64,000 bases of DNA, from the NCBI GenBank assembly GCA_019828595.1, contig JAHQRK010000016.1, positions 1,364,001 to 1,428,000 on the forward strand. Direction: 5' to 3'. Both the position numbers and the translations under genes were made by a program. Under the pieces are notes generated by a model. The model saw only the letters and a program-made list of their open reading frames with translations. It searched no databases and was not told the DNA's origin. Every line of letters starts with the position of its first letter. The stretch's first letter is position 1. Of this stretch, positions 1-9,700 are shown in pieces. Origin of the DNA: Aphanomyces cochlioides. Taxonomy: Eukaryota > Oomycota > Saprolegniomycetes > Saprolegniales > Verrucalvaceae.

Positions 1-81
1 CTTGCGGAACTTTTACGTCTCACAGAACTTATCATTTGGGACGAGTGTTCGATGATGCACAAGTATGCTGTGGAGGCCGTT
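1..81 (+). pseudogene. Helitron helicase fragment, remnant of an upstream copy
   Basis: These 81 bp match the helicase segment at 3912-3992 and 11161-11241, which encodes the Walker B stretch (IIWDECSMMH) and a few residues after it. At 81/82 the sequence switches without clear microhomology into the lysine-rich N-terminal repeat of the next Rep ORF. The two coding frames do not match across the join, so no fusion protein results. The scrap is best read as what is left of a preceding tandem Helitron unit after a deletion that removed its helicase end, its 3' terminus and the 5' leader of copy 1. An assembly error is the main alternative. Confidence 0.8.
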
Positions 82-2923
82 ACGGCAAGCTATCCTGGAT
101 GAAGTCGACGAAGAGGTGGCAATGGACAAATCTAAAAAGGCGGAGTACAACAATCGTGCTCGCGAAAAGAATCGGCAAGCTCTTCTAAAGGCGGAGTACA
201 ACAATCGTGTTCGCGAAAAGAAACGGCAAGCTATCCTGGATAAAGTTGACGAAGAGGTGGCAATGGAAAAATCCAAAAAGGCGGAGTACAACAATCGTGC
301 TCGCGAAACGAAACGGCATGCTATCGTGGAAGACTTCGACAAAGAGGTGGCTATGAAAAGATCCAAGAAGGCGGAATACAACAAACGTGCTCGCGAAAAA
401 AAGCACAACACTGAGGTTGCGAATCAAGGGCGGGGTGCCATCATTTTGCACCATACGGACATGGATAAGAGCGACGAAGAGGAAACCAAGGAGGGAGAAG
501 ACGGAATCCATTATCGCGCTCAAAGTGACCATCATCTCAAGATTCTGGCAGCTCAGGAGCAAGAAGATCGCGAGCGCAGAGTTGACAATCGAAGGATCTA
601 TGCTGCGCTACAACCTAACCGTATGAATGAAGGAGGTGAAGAAGAAACCCAGGAAGAAGATATTTCCGATGGAAATGTGGATTGCAACACTGACAATCAA
701 TTACTTGCCTTGGCAAATGCTGATCCTCCGCTAAACGTGGATGTGGATTTGATTGATGTACCTCCTCGCGAGCAAGGACTAAATCTCCGGAATAAACCCA
801 AGGGTCGCCCGAAGAAGAAGAGTGGTCACAACAGTGCACGCGTCAGTTTCGATGACTTCGATGAATCATTGGTGCCTCTTCATACTATTGAGCAGCGTTC
901 GATTTGCCGCCATTGCGAAGCGAAGATTTGGCCAGGCGAAGAAAAGGACTGCTGCGGTGGAGGCTCTCGAGTGCTGCCTGTTGCTACCTGGCCTGACACA
1001 CCCGAGTTTCGCGAATACATTGCTTTGTTCAAAACCAGAGGGTTTGTCAATAACACTCGCCGGTACAACGCCCTCTTTGCCTTTACATCTATTGGTACCC
1101 AAGAAATTATTCACGGCAACGGTGGGCCGAGATCTTATACAATCCAAGGCGCTTTGCATCATTTGATTGGACCACTGTTGCCTGCGGACGAAGAACAAGC
1201 CAGTTACGCCCAGATCTACATTACGGATCCTGAAACGCAAGCAAGCATACGACGAAGAATGCTTGGGGGAAATCTTAATGTGTCAACTGTGACGAAAATC
1301 CAGCGTCTACTACTACAGCACAACGCGTTCACCCAGCTGTACAAGCATGCGAAGGATATTCCAAAGGATGACGACATGAGAATTGTGCTCACTGCTCAGC
1401 CTCGAAGCAACAGCCGAACGCATAACCTTCCTACGTGTTCTGAAATCGCTGTTCTTTTTTCAGAAACGTCCAAGTCAGGGCGTCATATCTTACTGCATGG
1501 TATTGATGGCCCCGTACTCAGCGAAGTTCAGCGAAACTATCACGTTGGTAAACATGTGCGTTTGGATCGACAACCTGGGGAACAACGCTTATTTCGCATT
1601 AAGGAATTTCATTCGGCATATGACCCGCTTCAATACCCTTTGCTCTTTCCCACTGGGACTTTGGGGTGGTCGTTTGACAACAAGAGCGGTCGCAATCATG
1701 AAAACGTGAGTTTGAACGATTATGCTCGATACCATTTGCACGAGCGCGGTGCATTCTCTCCATTACATGCCAGCGGACCTCTATTTCAAGTGTTTGCAGT
1801 CGACAATTTTGCAAAGGTGGAAAACCAAAGGCTTCGATATATTCGTGACCAAACCAACAACCTCCGCAGCGACACGTACCGCACACTTCATGACGCTGTT
1901 TCGCATGATGTGGACCTCAGAAGCATTGGAAAAAGGATTGTTTTGCCGTCATCTTACACGGGTGGACCTCGGTACATGAGACAACGTTACCTTGACGCCA
2001 TGGCAATTGTTCGCAAGTTCGGTCGACCAGACCTTTTTATCACTGTGACATGCAATCCAAAGTGGGTTGAAATCGACAGGGAGCTGGAATTGGCGAAAGA
2101 CGACTATGGATTTAAACGATCTCCAGCTGATCGACCTGACTTAGTGACGCGCATGTTCCGTCTCAAGCTCTTAGCCATTGAAGCCATGCTGTACAAGGGG
2201 GGAGTTTTGGGTCGACAAGCTGCGTGTGTTCGTGTTGTCGAATTCCAAAAGCGTGGTCTGCCTCATGCCCATATGTTGGTCATATTCACTGGGGACGACA
2301 AAATCAAGACAGCTGCCGATATTGACAGTATTATCAGTGCAGAAATCCCCGACAAGGAAAAGAATCCAAGACTGCACGAAATTGTTACAACCTGCATGAT
2401 TCACAAATGCAGCGACCGATGCCTGGAAAACGGGAAGTGCAAGAAAAACTTTCCAAAAGCATACTGCAACGAAACATCAGAAGGCAGCGATGGATATCCA
2501 CTCTACCGTCGTCGCCGCTCTTCGGCAGAGCGGCCCTCTGAGTATACCAACCAATATGTTATTCCGTACTGCCCAACGTTGAGTGCCATGTTCGACTGCC
2601 ACATCAATGTCGAGGCGTGTACAAGTATATCTGCAGTCAAGTACCTGTACAAGTACATCTACAAGGGCTCCGACCGCTCAAATTTTCAACTTGAGTCCGG
2701 TGAACTTGACGAAATCAAGCAATACCAAGATGCCCGCTATGTATCGTGCTGTGAGGCCCTCACACGCATTTTCTCTTTCGACATGTTCAAACGATCTCAC
2801 GCTGTCGAGAACCTCGAAATACACTTGGAAGGTGAACAAGTTGTATGCATTCCTACCGACCGCCCGATGAGCCCTCAGGAATTGGCAAGGAGGAACCGGA
2901 CGAAACTCACCGCGTTTTTTTAA
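82..2923 (+). pseudogene. Helitron Rep (HUH endonuclease) half, copy 1, 5'-truncated
   Basis: This is the Rep half of a Helitron RepHel protein, which would nick and join the transposon ends. The frame can be read from an ATG at 65, but that ATG lies in the out-of-frame helicase scrap and is not a natural start. Visible in order: lysine-rich repeats (to about 410), an AT-hook-like GRPKK, a CxxC...CC motif, the Helitron_like_N region, the HUH motif (PHAHML, about 2263-2280) and the Rep tyrosines in KYLYKYIYK (about 2640-2670). The frame stops at TAA 2921-2923, but the next 42 codons continue in the same frame with Helitron-like sequence up to the ATG at 3050. The TAA is therefore a nonsense change inside one ancestral ORF. 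Confidence 0.88.
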
Positions 2924-5061
2924 CTGTGCCGTGAAAACAGTAATTCACAAGCACTTGCGCGTGAATGTCTGTACCATGATATCCCCGAGCATTTCGTATG
3001 GAACAAAAAGCTCCGCAAGTGGACATCACGTATAAGGGGTGGTGATCGTATGATCGGGAGGATGCTGACGGTGTCACCCCGCTCGGGAGACTGTTTTTTT
3101 ATGCGAATGCTCTTATGCTACCAACGAGGTCCGACATCGCACGAAGATTTGCGAACCGTCAATGGCGTGGTTCATCAGACGTTCAAGTCAGCCGCACTTG
3201 CCCTTGGCTTTCTTGAAAATGACGAGGAATGGCTAACCTGCATGCGAGAAGCAACTGAAACAGCAACTCCCTATGAGCTCCGAACACTTTTTGTCAGTAT
3301 TCTGATTCACTGTGAACCTGCGGACGCACGAGGGCTATGGAACAAATTCGAAGATGAAATGAGGCAAGATTTTCACCGCATGTACCCCGACGATTCTCAA
3401 AAATCTACAGCTTTCGCAATTCAGGCTTTATCAAGATGCCTCGAGTCGAATGCATCAAGCTTGGATCGTTTTCCGGAGCTTCCACAGCTTGCACATTTCG
3501 AACAATATTTTGCTCTTGAGGAAACAAACAGGGGCCGTCAATCCAACCGATTAGTGGCTATGGAATCTTCGCACAACCAAGAACAAATCCAAGGCATTTT
3601 GGAAGGCAAGTCTACGATGACCGAAGAGCACGAGGTCTTCTACAACGACGTTATGAGCGAGATTACGAAGGAAAGTACTGTTCGAAGAGGCAAAGTATAT
3701 TTTCTCTCGAAGGTGAGGGTGGCTCAGGGAAGACGTTCATCTCAAACATTTTACTGGCTCAAGTGCGCTCAATGAACAAAATTGCCTTGGCTGTTGCTTC
3801 GTCCGGACTTGCTGCTCTGAATTTGATCGGAGGTACAACTGCGCATTCGAGATTCTGTCTTCCAAGATCATTGCACGAGCTTAGCCGACGTGACATTCGG
3901 AAGCAGTCACATCTTGCGGAACTTTTACGTCTCACAGAACTTATCATTTGGGACGAGTGTTCGATGATGCACAAGTATGCTGTGGAGGCCGTTGATCACA
4001 TGCTACAAGATTTGATGGACAACGCGCTTCCTTTTGGTGGAAAGGTCGTCATATTCTCGGGCGACTTCAAGCAAATGCTTCCAGTCATTTTGAAGGGCAC
4101 ACCTGGGCTAATCCTCGAAGCATGCTTGAAGAACAGCTACCTTTGGAGAAATATCGCACAGTTTCATCTGACGGTGAACATGAGGTTGACCAACAACAAC
4201 TCAGAGAGTGTTCGAGAGTTTGCTGCATTGCTCAAGTCTATTGGTCATGGAACATACCCCACATGTACCGAACTCGGTGCCGATTACATTCGACTACCTG
4301 ATGATTTGGCGATTCCATACAAGTCGCCTGATGATTTGGGGTCATTTTTACACAACGTCTATCAAGACATGAACAACCTGCGCATCAATGCACTTAGATC
4401 GTACTTTGGATGTCGAGCTATCCTTGCACCCAAACATAGTGTTGTTGCTGACATCAACACAACACTTCTTGAGCGACTCACTTCCGACTGCGAAATGACA
4501 TATTTGTCCGCCGATTCTGTTGCTGACAAACCCAACTCGGACACAAATGCATGCGAGTTCCCCATCGAGTTTCTGAATTCTATAGACATCAACAACTTCC
4601 CCAGCCACAAGTTGCATTTGAAAGTTGGTTGCCCCATTATTCTGCTTCGTAATTTGTGTACTTCGGAAGGCATGTGCAACGGAACACGTTTAATTGTTCT
4701 TGAGCTGAAAACACGATGTATCAAGGCTCAAATTATGAACGGCTCCCACACGAACAAGATCGTTTACATTCCCCGAACTACTACAATTCACGATGGTGAG
4801 CAAAACAATTACCCATTTGAGCTACGCAGAAGACAATTTCCTGTTCAAGTTGCCTTCGCAATGACGATTCACAAGGCTCAAGGTCAAACGATTTCTCACG
4901 TGGGCGTCTACCTTCCAGAACCCGTCTTCTCGCATGGACAGCTTTACGTCGCCATGTCAAGAGCCCAAGCAAAAGGCAACATTAAGTTTTTGGTCGCCAA
5001 TGGACAGTACGATGGACTGCCTGGAATCTACACGAAAAACATTGTGTATCAAGAAGCATAA
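2924..5061 (+). pseudogene. Helitron PIF1-like helicase half, copy 1, frameshifted at Walker A
   Basis: This is the superfamily 1 PIF1-type helicase half of RepHel, which would unwind the strand being transferred. It is open in frame from 2924, with a first ATG at 3050. A 2-bp TC duplication at about 3704-3707 shifts the frame just before the GEGGSGKT loop, so the first frame runs out at 3775. Walker B (WDECSMM), GDFKQ, the TIHKAQGQT motif and the VAMSRA arginine motif are intact, but they lie in another frame ending at TAA 5061. Copy 2 lacks this insertion. A slippage mutation or a sequencing error in the TCTC run could both explain it. Confidence 0.88.
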
Positions 5062-5566
5062 CAATAGGCAGGACTCCATAAAACTTCATCCATAACTAAC
5101 AAACGTTATCATGTTCTTACAAATATATACACTGTGTTGTTGTGGAATTGCCGTGACTTCCTGGATCAAGTCCAATTGCATCGTACCGATGAATTGGACG
5201 ATAAATCCTCGAGATTAGCTAACCCCAAACTACGCACCTTATACTTAGATTCAACGTTACAGTATTACAAGATGACGAAGTACGTGGTTGTCAACCAACG
5301 ATGACCTCGATCTACTCATCGATCGCACAGATTGTGCAATCTGAACTTGGGTATATGATTTATCTCCTGACGAAAAAAAATATTCGTCAGTCAACAGTAG
5401 CCAATCAGAATCCTCAGCGTTAACTTATATTTTTTACTTCGAACTGGGCCTGAATCAAATTCAAAATTTATAGTATGGCTTCAAACGTTTCATGTGTGTG
5501 ATCAAATCTTTGCTATTTCCAAAGCAAAACGCTCCACCCAGGGGCGTAGCCCTGGCCTCACCCTAG
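5062..5566 (+). other. Helitron copy 1 3' non-coding region
   Basis: There is no credible ORF in this 505-bp stretch. It holds a 16-nt palindrome at 5328-5343 (7-bp arms, 2-nt centre), an 8-bp stem at 5367-5374/5383-5390 around an A-rich loop, and the terminal hairpin plus CTAG. The same elements recur at the matching places in copy 2. Confidence 0.8.
5538..5566 (+). terminator. Helitron 3' terminus: hairpin plus CTAG, copy 1
   Basis: CCAGGG (5538-5543) and CCCTGG (5550-5555) form a 6-bp stem with a 6-nt loop. Seven bases later comes CTAG (5563-5566). A short GC-rich hairpin about 10 nt before a terminal CTRR is the defining 3' signature of Helitrons, where it signals the end of strand transfer. 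The next bases are TC, the canonical Helitron 5' end, with no host nucleotide between. Confidence 0.8.
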
Positions 5567-5620
5567 TCTATTACTTAAGGCTCTAACGCAACACGTAAGT
5601 ACGAGACTAAGTACGAGAGT

Positions 5621-5967
5621 AATTTTTACATACAAACGTCAAGTCAACAAATGAGCAATTTTTACATACAAACGCCAAGTCAACAAATGAGCAATATTTA
5701 TATACTTTATCCAAGTACAAAATGAGCAATTTTTACATACAAACGCCAAGTCAACAAATGAGCAATTTTTATATACTTTATCCAAGTACAAAATGAGCAA
5801 TTTTTACATACAAACGCCAAGTCAACAAATGAGCAATTTTTATATACTTTATCCAAGTACAAAATGAGCAATTTTTACATACAAACGCCAAGTCAACAAA
5901 TGAGCAATTTTTATATACTTTATCCAAGTACAAAATGAGCAATTTTTACATACAAACGCCAAGTCAA
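5621..5967 (+). repeat. 71-bp AT-rich minisatellite in Helitron leader, 4 units
   Basis: Each unit joins a roughly 36-bp half containing TTTTTACATACAAACGCCAA to a roughly 35-bp half containing TTTTTATATACTTTATCCAA, both starting ATGAGCAA. Four copies of the second half are present (around 5698, 5768, 5839 and 5910). The leader of copy 3 has three, and the array lengths (347 versus 276 bp) differ by exactly one 71-bp unit. Confidence 0.85.
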
Positions 5968-6514
5968 AAAAAGAGTAATTTGAGACAAGTTCGTTCATGC
6001 ACCCATGATGCTGGACGTGGCAGTTGTCGATAATATTAATAATCATTCCACATACAAAATGAAAATATTGTCCTACTATTTAAAATAATACCTGCCAAAG
6101 ATGAGATGAATGGCAGTTGAGTTTTTCTGGGACGATGCAAGGTGAGATGCATGTCTTAGGATAGCTTCACTCGGGCAGAAAAGGCCGCTGAATAAGTGGT
6201 CAACACACTGTGCAGTAGGGTGACGAGCCCTTTCTGCCACTTTAAGCCATACCCTGGCCAGAGGCTTGGACTCCGAAAGGCGAATTCCGACGCGATATGC
6301 GAATGTTACGAAGTAGGGCCTTTTTGGCTCGAAATACCGGACATTTTCATAGAGCAGCCAGGGACAGCTATAACGTGTGTTTTTACTGTATTTTCATATT
6401 GACTTTGGACGAGTAAATCCTCTCCCCATAGTTCAACTTTTTACAGTAAGGGGACAATGTGTAACGTTGGTTACCACTATTGCAACTGATGGTGCTACTT
6501 TTTTTGACGGAGTA

Positions 6515-6601
6515 CCACTGTTGATAGTGGGCCTACGGCGAGTAGATTGAAACACTTCAGGGGTGTTTCATGATACTTAGCAGGTGTATTACCCAGTATC
6601 A
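6515..6601 (+). promoter_or_regulatory. Cluster of three hairpins upstream of Rep ORF
   Basis: CCACT/AGTGG (6515-6519/6526-6530), TGAAACAC/GTGTTTCA (6548-6555/6563-6570) and TGATACT/AGTATCA (6571-6577/6595-6601) are perfect inverted repeats in tandem. The cluster is duplicated in copy 3 at 13692-13778. Its function is unknown. It could be structure in the 5' UTR or a protein-binding region. Confidence 0.5.
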
Positions 6602-6738
6602 AAGTTTCAACTCATTGGATGTACGAGTTCAATACGCGATATTAAACAAAGTGATGTTCAATAAATACCGCGAACTCTGTACGATTTATGAAAGAAATGA
6701 GTAGTATTTTCTGGCAAACCACATTATGTTAAGCTTAA

Positions 6739-9700
6739 GTGGCGGGACACATATCCACAGTATTTTTACGATCCAATCACATTATCATTTTTGTGTTGAT
6801 GTTTTTGTATGAACATTTGTCTGACGCAGTTTTCTGCGTAGAAAATAACAACTACTCGGCCTCTAAGAAAGGCAAAGGCAATCATGACAATGACAATCAA
6901 GGCCATGCGATCGATAACTCCGAACCTGGAAAGCAAGCAGAGCGGAATGAAGTGCATACTACCGAACAAGAGTCTGCATCAACTGGAGCTAATGGCTGGG
7001 CTGTGGATGACGATGCCTTGAATCAGGGCAATATTAACGACGAGGCGGCTATGAGAAAAGCCAACAAGGCGGAGTACAACAAACATGCTCGCGAAAAGAA
7101 ACAGCAAGCTATCGTGGATGAAGTTGACGAAGAGGTGGCAATGGAAAAATCTAAAAAGGCGGAGTACAACAATCGTGCTCGCGAAAAGAATCGGCAAGCT
7201 CTTCTAAAGGCGGAGTACAACAATCATGCTCGCGAAAAGAAACGGCAAGCTATCCTGGATGAAGTCGACGAAGAGGTGGCAATGGACAAATCTAAAAAGG
7301 CGGAGTACAACAATCGTGCTCGCGAAAAGAATCGGCAAGCTCTTCTAAAGGCGGAGTACAACAATCGTGCTCGCGAAAAGAAACGGCAAGCTATCCTGGA
7401 TGAAGTCGACGAAGAGGTGGCAATGGACAAATCTAAAAAGGCGGAGTACAACAATCGTGTTCGCGAAAAGAAACGGCAAGCTATCCTGGATAAAGTTGAC
7501 GAAGAGGTGGCAATGGAAAAATCCAAAAAGGCGGAGTACAACAATCGTGCTCGCGAAACGAAACGGCATGCTATCGTGGAAGACTTCGACAAAGAGGTGG
7601 CTATGAAAAGATCCAAGAAGGCGGAATACAACAAACGTGCTCGCGAAAAAAAGCACAACACTGAGGTTGCGAATCAAGGGCGGGGTGCCATCATTTTGCA
7701 CCATACGGACATGGATAAGAGCGACGAAGAGGAAACCAAGGAGGGAGAAGACGGAATCCATTATCGCGCTCAAAGTGACCATCATCTCAAGATTCTGGCA
7801 GCTCAGGAGCAAGAAGATCGCGAGCGCAGAGTTGACAATCGAAGGATCTATGCTGCGCTACAACCTAACCGTATGAATGAAGGAGGTGAAGAAGAAACCC
7901 AGGAAGAAGATATTTCCGATGGAAATGTGGATTGCAACACTGACAATCAATTACTTGCCTTGGCAAATGCTGATCCTCCGCTAAACGTGGATGTGGATTT
8001 GATTGATGTACCTCCTCGCGAGCAAGGACTAAATCTCCGGAATAAACCCAAGGGTCGCCCGAAGAAGAAGAGTGGTCACAACAGTGCACGCGTCAGTTTC
8101 GATGACTTCGATGAATCATTGGTGCCTCTTCATACTATTGAGCAGCGTTCGATTTGCCGACATTGCGAAGCGAAGATTTGGCCAGGCGAAGAAAAGGACT
8201 GCTGCGGTGGAGGCTCTCGAGTGCTGCCTGTTGCTACCTGGCCTGACACACCCGAGTTTCGCGAATACATTGCTTTGTTCAAAACCAGAGGGTTTGTCAA
8301 TAACACTCGCCGGTACAACGCCCTCTTTGCCTTTACATCTATTGGTACCCAAGAAATTATTCACGGCAACGGTGGGCCGAGATCTTATACAATCCAAGGC
8401 GCTTTGCATCATTTGATTGGACCACTGTTGCCTGCGGACGAAGAACAAGCCAGTTACGCCCAGATCTACATTACGGATCCTGAAACGCAAGCAAGCATAC
8501 GACGAAGAATGCTTGGGGGAAATCTTAATGTGTCAACTGTGACGAAAATCCAGCGTCTACTACTACAGCACAACGCGTTCACCCAGCTGTACAAGCATGC
8601 GAAGGATATTCCAAAGGATGACGACATGAGAATTGTGCTCACTGCTCAGCCTCGAAGCAACAGCCGAACGCATAACCTTCCTACGTGTTCTGAAATCGCT
8701 GTTCTTTTTTCAGAAACGTCCAAGTCAGGGCGTCATATCTTACTGCATGGTATTGATGGCCCCGTACTCAGCGAAGTTCAGCGAAACTATCACGTTGGTA
8801 AACATGTGCGTTTGGATCGACAACCTGGGGAACAACGCTTATTTCGCATTAAGGAATTTCATTCGGCATATGACCCGCTTCAATACCCTTTGCTCTTTCC
8901 CACTGGGACTTTGGGGTGGTCGTTTGACAACAAGAGCGGTCGCAATCATGAAAACGTGAGTTTGAACGATTATGCTCGATACCATTTGCACGAGCGCGGT
9001 GCATTCTCTCCATTACATGCCAGCGGACCTCTATTTCAAGTGTTTGCAGTCGACAATTTTGCAAAGGTGGAAAACCAAAGGCTTCGATATATTCGTGACC
9101 AAACCAACAACCTCCGCAGCGACACGTACCGCGCACTTCATGACGCTGTTTCGCATGATGTGGACCTCAGAAGCATTGGAAAAAGGATTGTTTTGCCGTC
9201 ATCTTACACGGGTGGACCTCGGTACATGAGACAACGTTACCTTGACGCCATGGCAATTGTTCGCAAGTTCGGTCGACCAGACCTTTTTATCACTGTGACA
9301 TGCAATCCAAAGTGGGTTGAAATCGACAGGGAGCTGGAATTGGCGAAAGACGACTATGGATTTAAACGATCTCCAGCTGATCGACCTGACTTAGTGACGC
9401 GCATGTTCCGTCTCAAGCTCTTAGCCATTGAAGCCATGCTGTACAAGGGGGGAGTTTTGGGTCGACAAGCTGCGTGTGTTCGTGTTGTCGAATTCCAAAA
9501 GCGTGGTCTGCCTCATGCCCATATGTTGGTCATATTCACTGGGGACGACAAAATCAAGACAGCTGCCGATATTGACAGTATTATCAGTGCAGAAATCCCC
9601 GACAAGGAAAAGAATCCAAGACTGCACGAAATTGTTACAACCTGCATGATTCACAAATGCAGCGACCGATGCCTGGAAAACGGGAAGTGCAAGAAAAACT

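Larger units (their letters stand above)
82..5566 (+). mobile_element. Helitron copy 1 (5'-truncated)
   Basis: An autonomous-type Helitron lacking its 5' leader and the start of its Rep ORF. It carries Rep (HUH nuclease) and PIF1-like helicase coding sequence, then a 505-bp 3' non-coding region ending in a hairpin and CTAG. It differs from copy 2 by only a handful of substitutions that I could find, one 2-bp insertion and fewer N-terminal coding repeats. It is followed without spacer by the TC that starts copy 2. The copy looks inactive: it has no 5' end, an in-frame TAA at 2921-2923 and a frameshift at Walker A. Confidence 0.88.
5567..6738 (+). promoter_or_regulatory. Helitron copy 2 5' leader
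   Basis: A 1172-bp non-coding leader that begins TCTATTACTT. It holds the 71-bp minisatellite (5621-5967), then AT-rich unique sequence, then three short hairpins between 6515 and 6601 upstream of the ORF. A stop codon at 6736-6738 closes the Rep frame on its 5' side. No convincing promoter element could be named. The transcription start presumably lies here, by position only. Confidence 0.5.

Noticed and set aside
65..82. ATG at 65 as start of the Rep ORF
   Set aside because: It lies in an out-of-frame helicase scrap created by a rearrangement, so it is not a natural start.
822..1240. Alternative-frame ORFs over the Rep coding region
   Set aside because: They overlap the clearly homologous Rep frame and show no family features. 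They are shadows.
5538..5566. hAT-like terminal sequence because of GGGGCGTAGCCC
   Set aside because: No 8-bp TSD, no inverted partner at the other end and no hAT transposase. Rep, helicase, hairpin and CTAG fit a Helitron.
6196..6402. Small ORF of 68 codons in the Helitron leader
   Set aside because: No recognisable motif, short, and repeated only because the leader is duplicated. Likely a chance ORF.
6739..6741. GTG at 6739 (and at 37306, 50317, 61749) as start codon
   Set aside because: Non-ATG starts are unlikely in a eukaryote. An ATG follows at 6799 for Rep and directly next for each ORF2.
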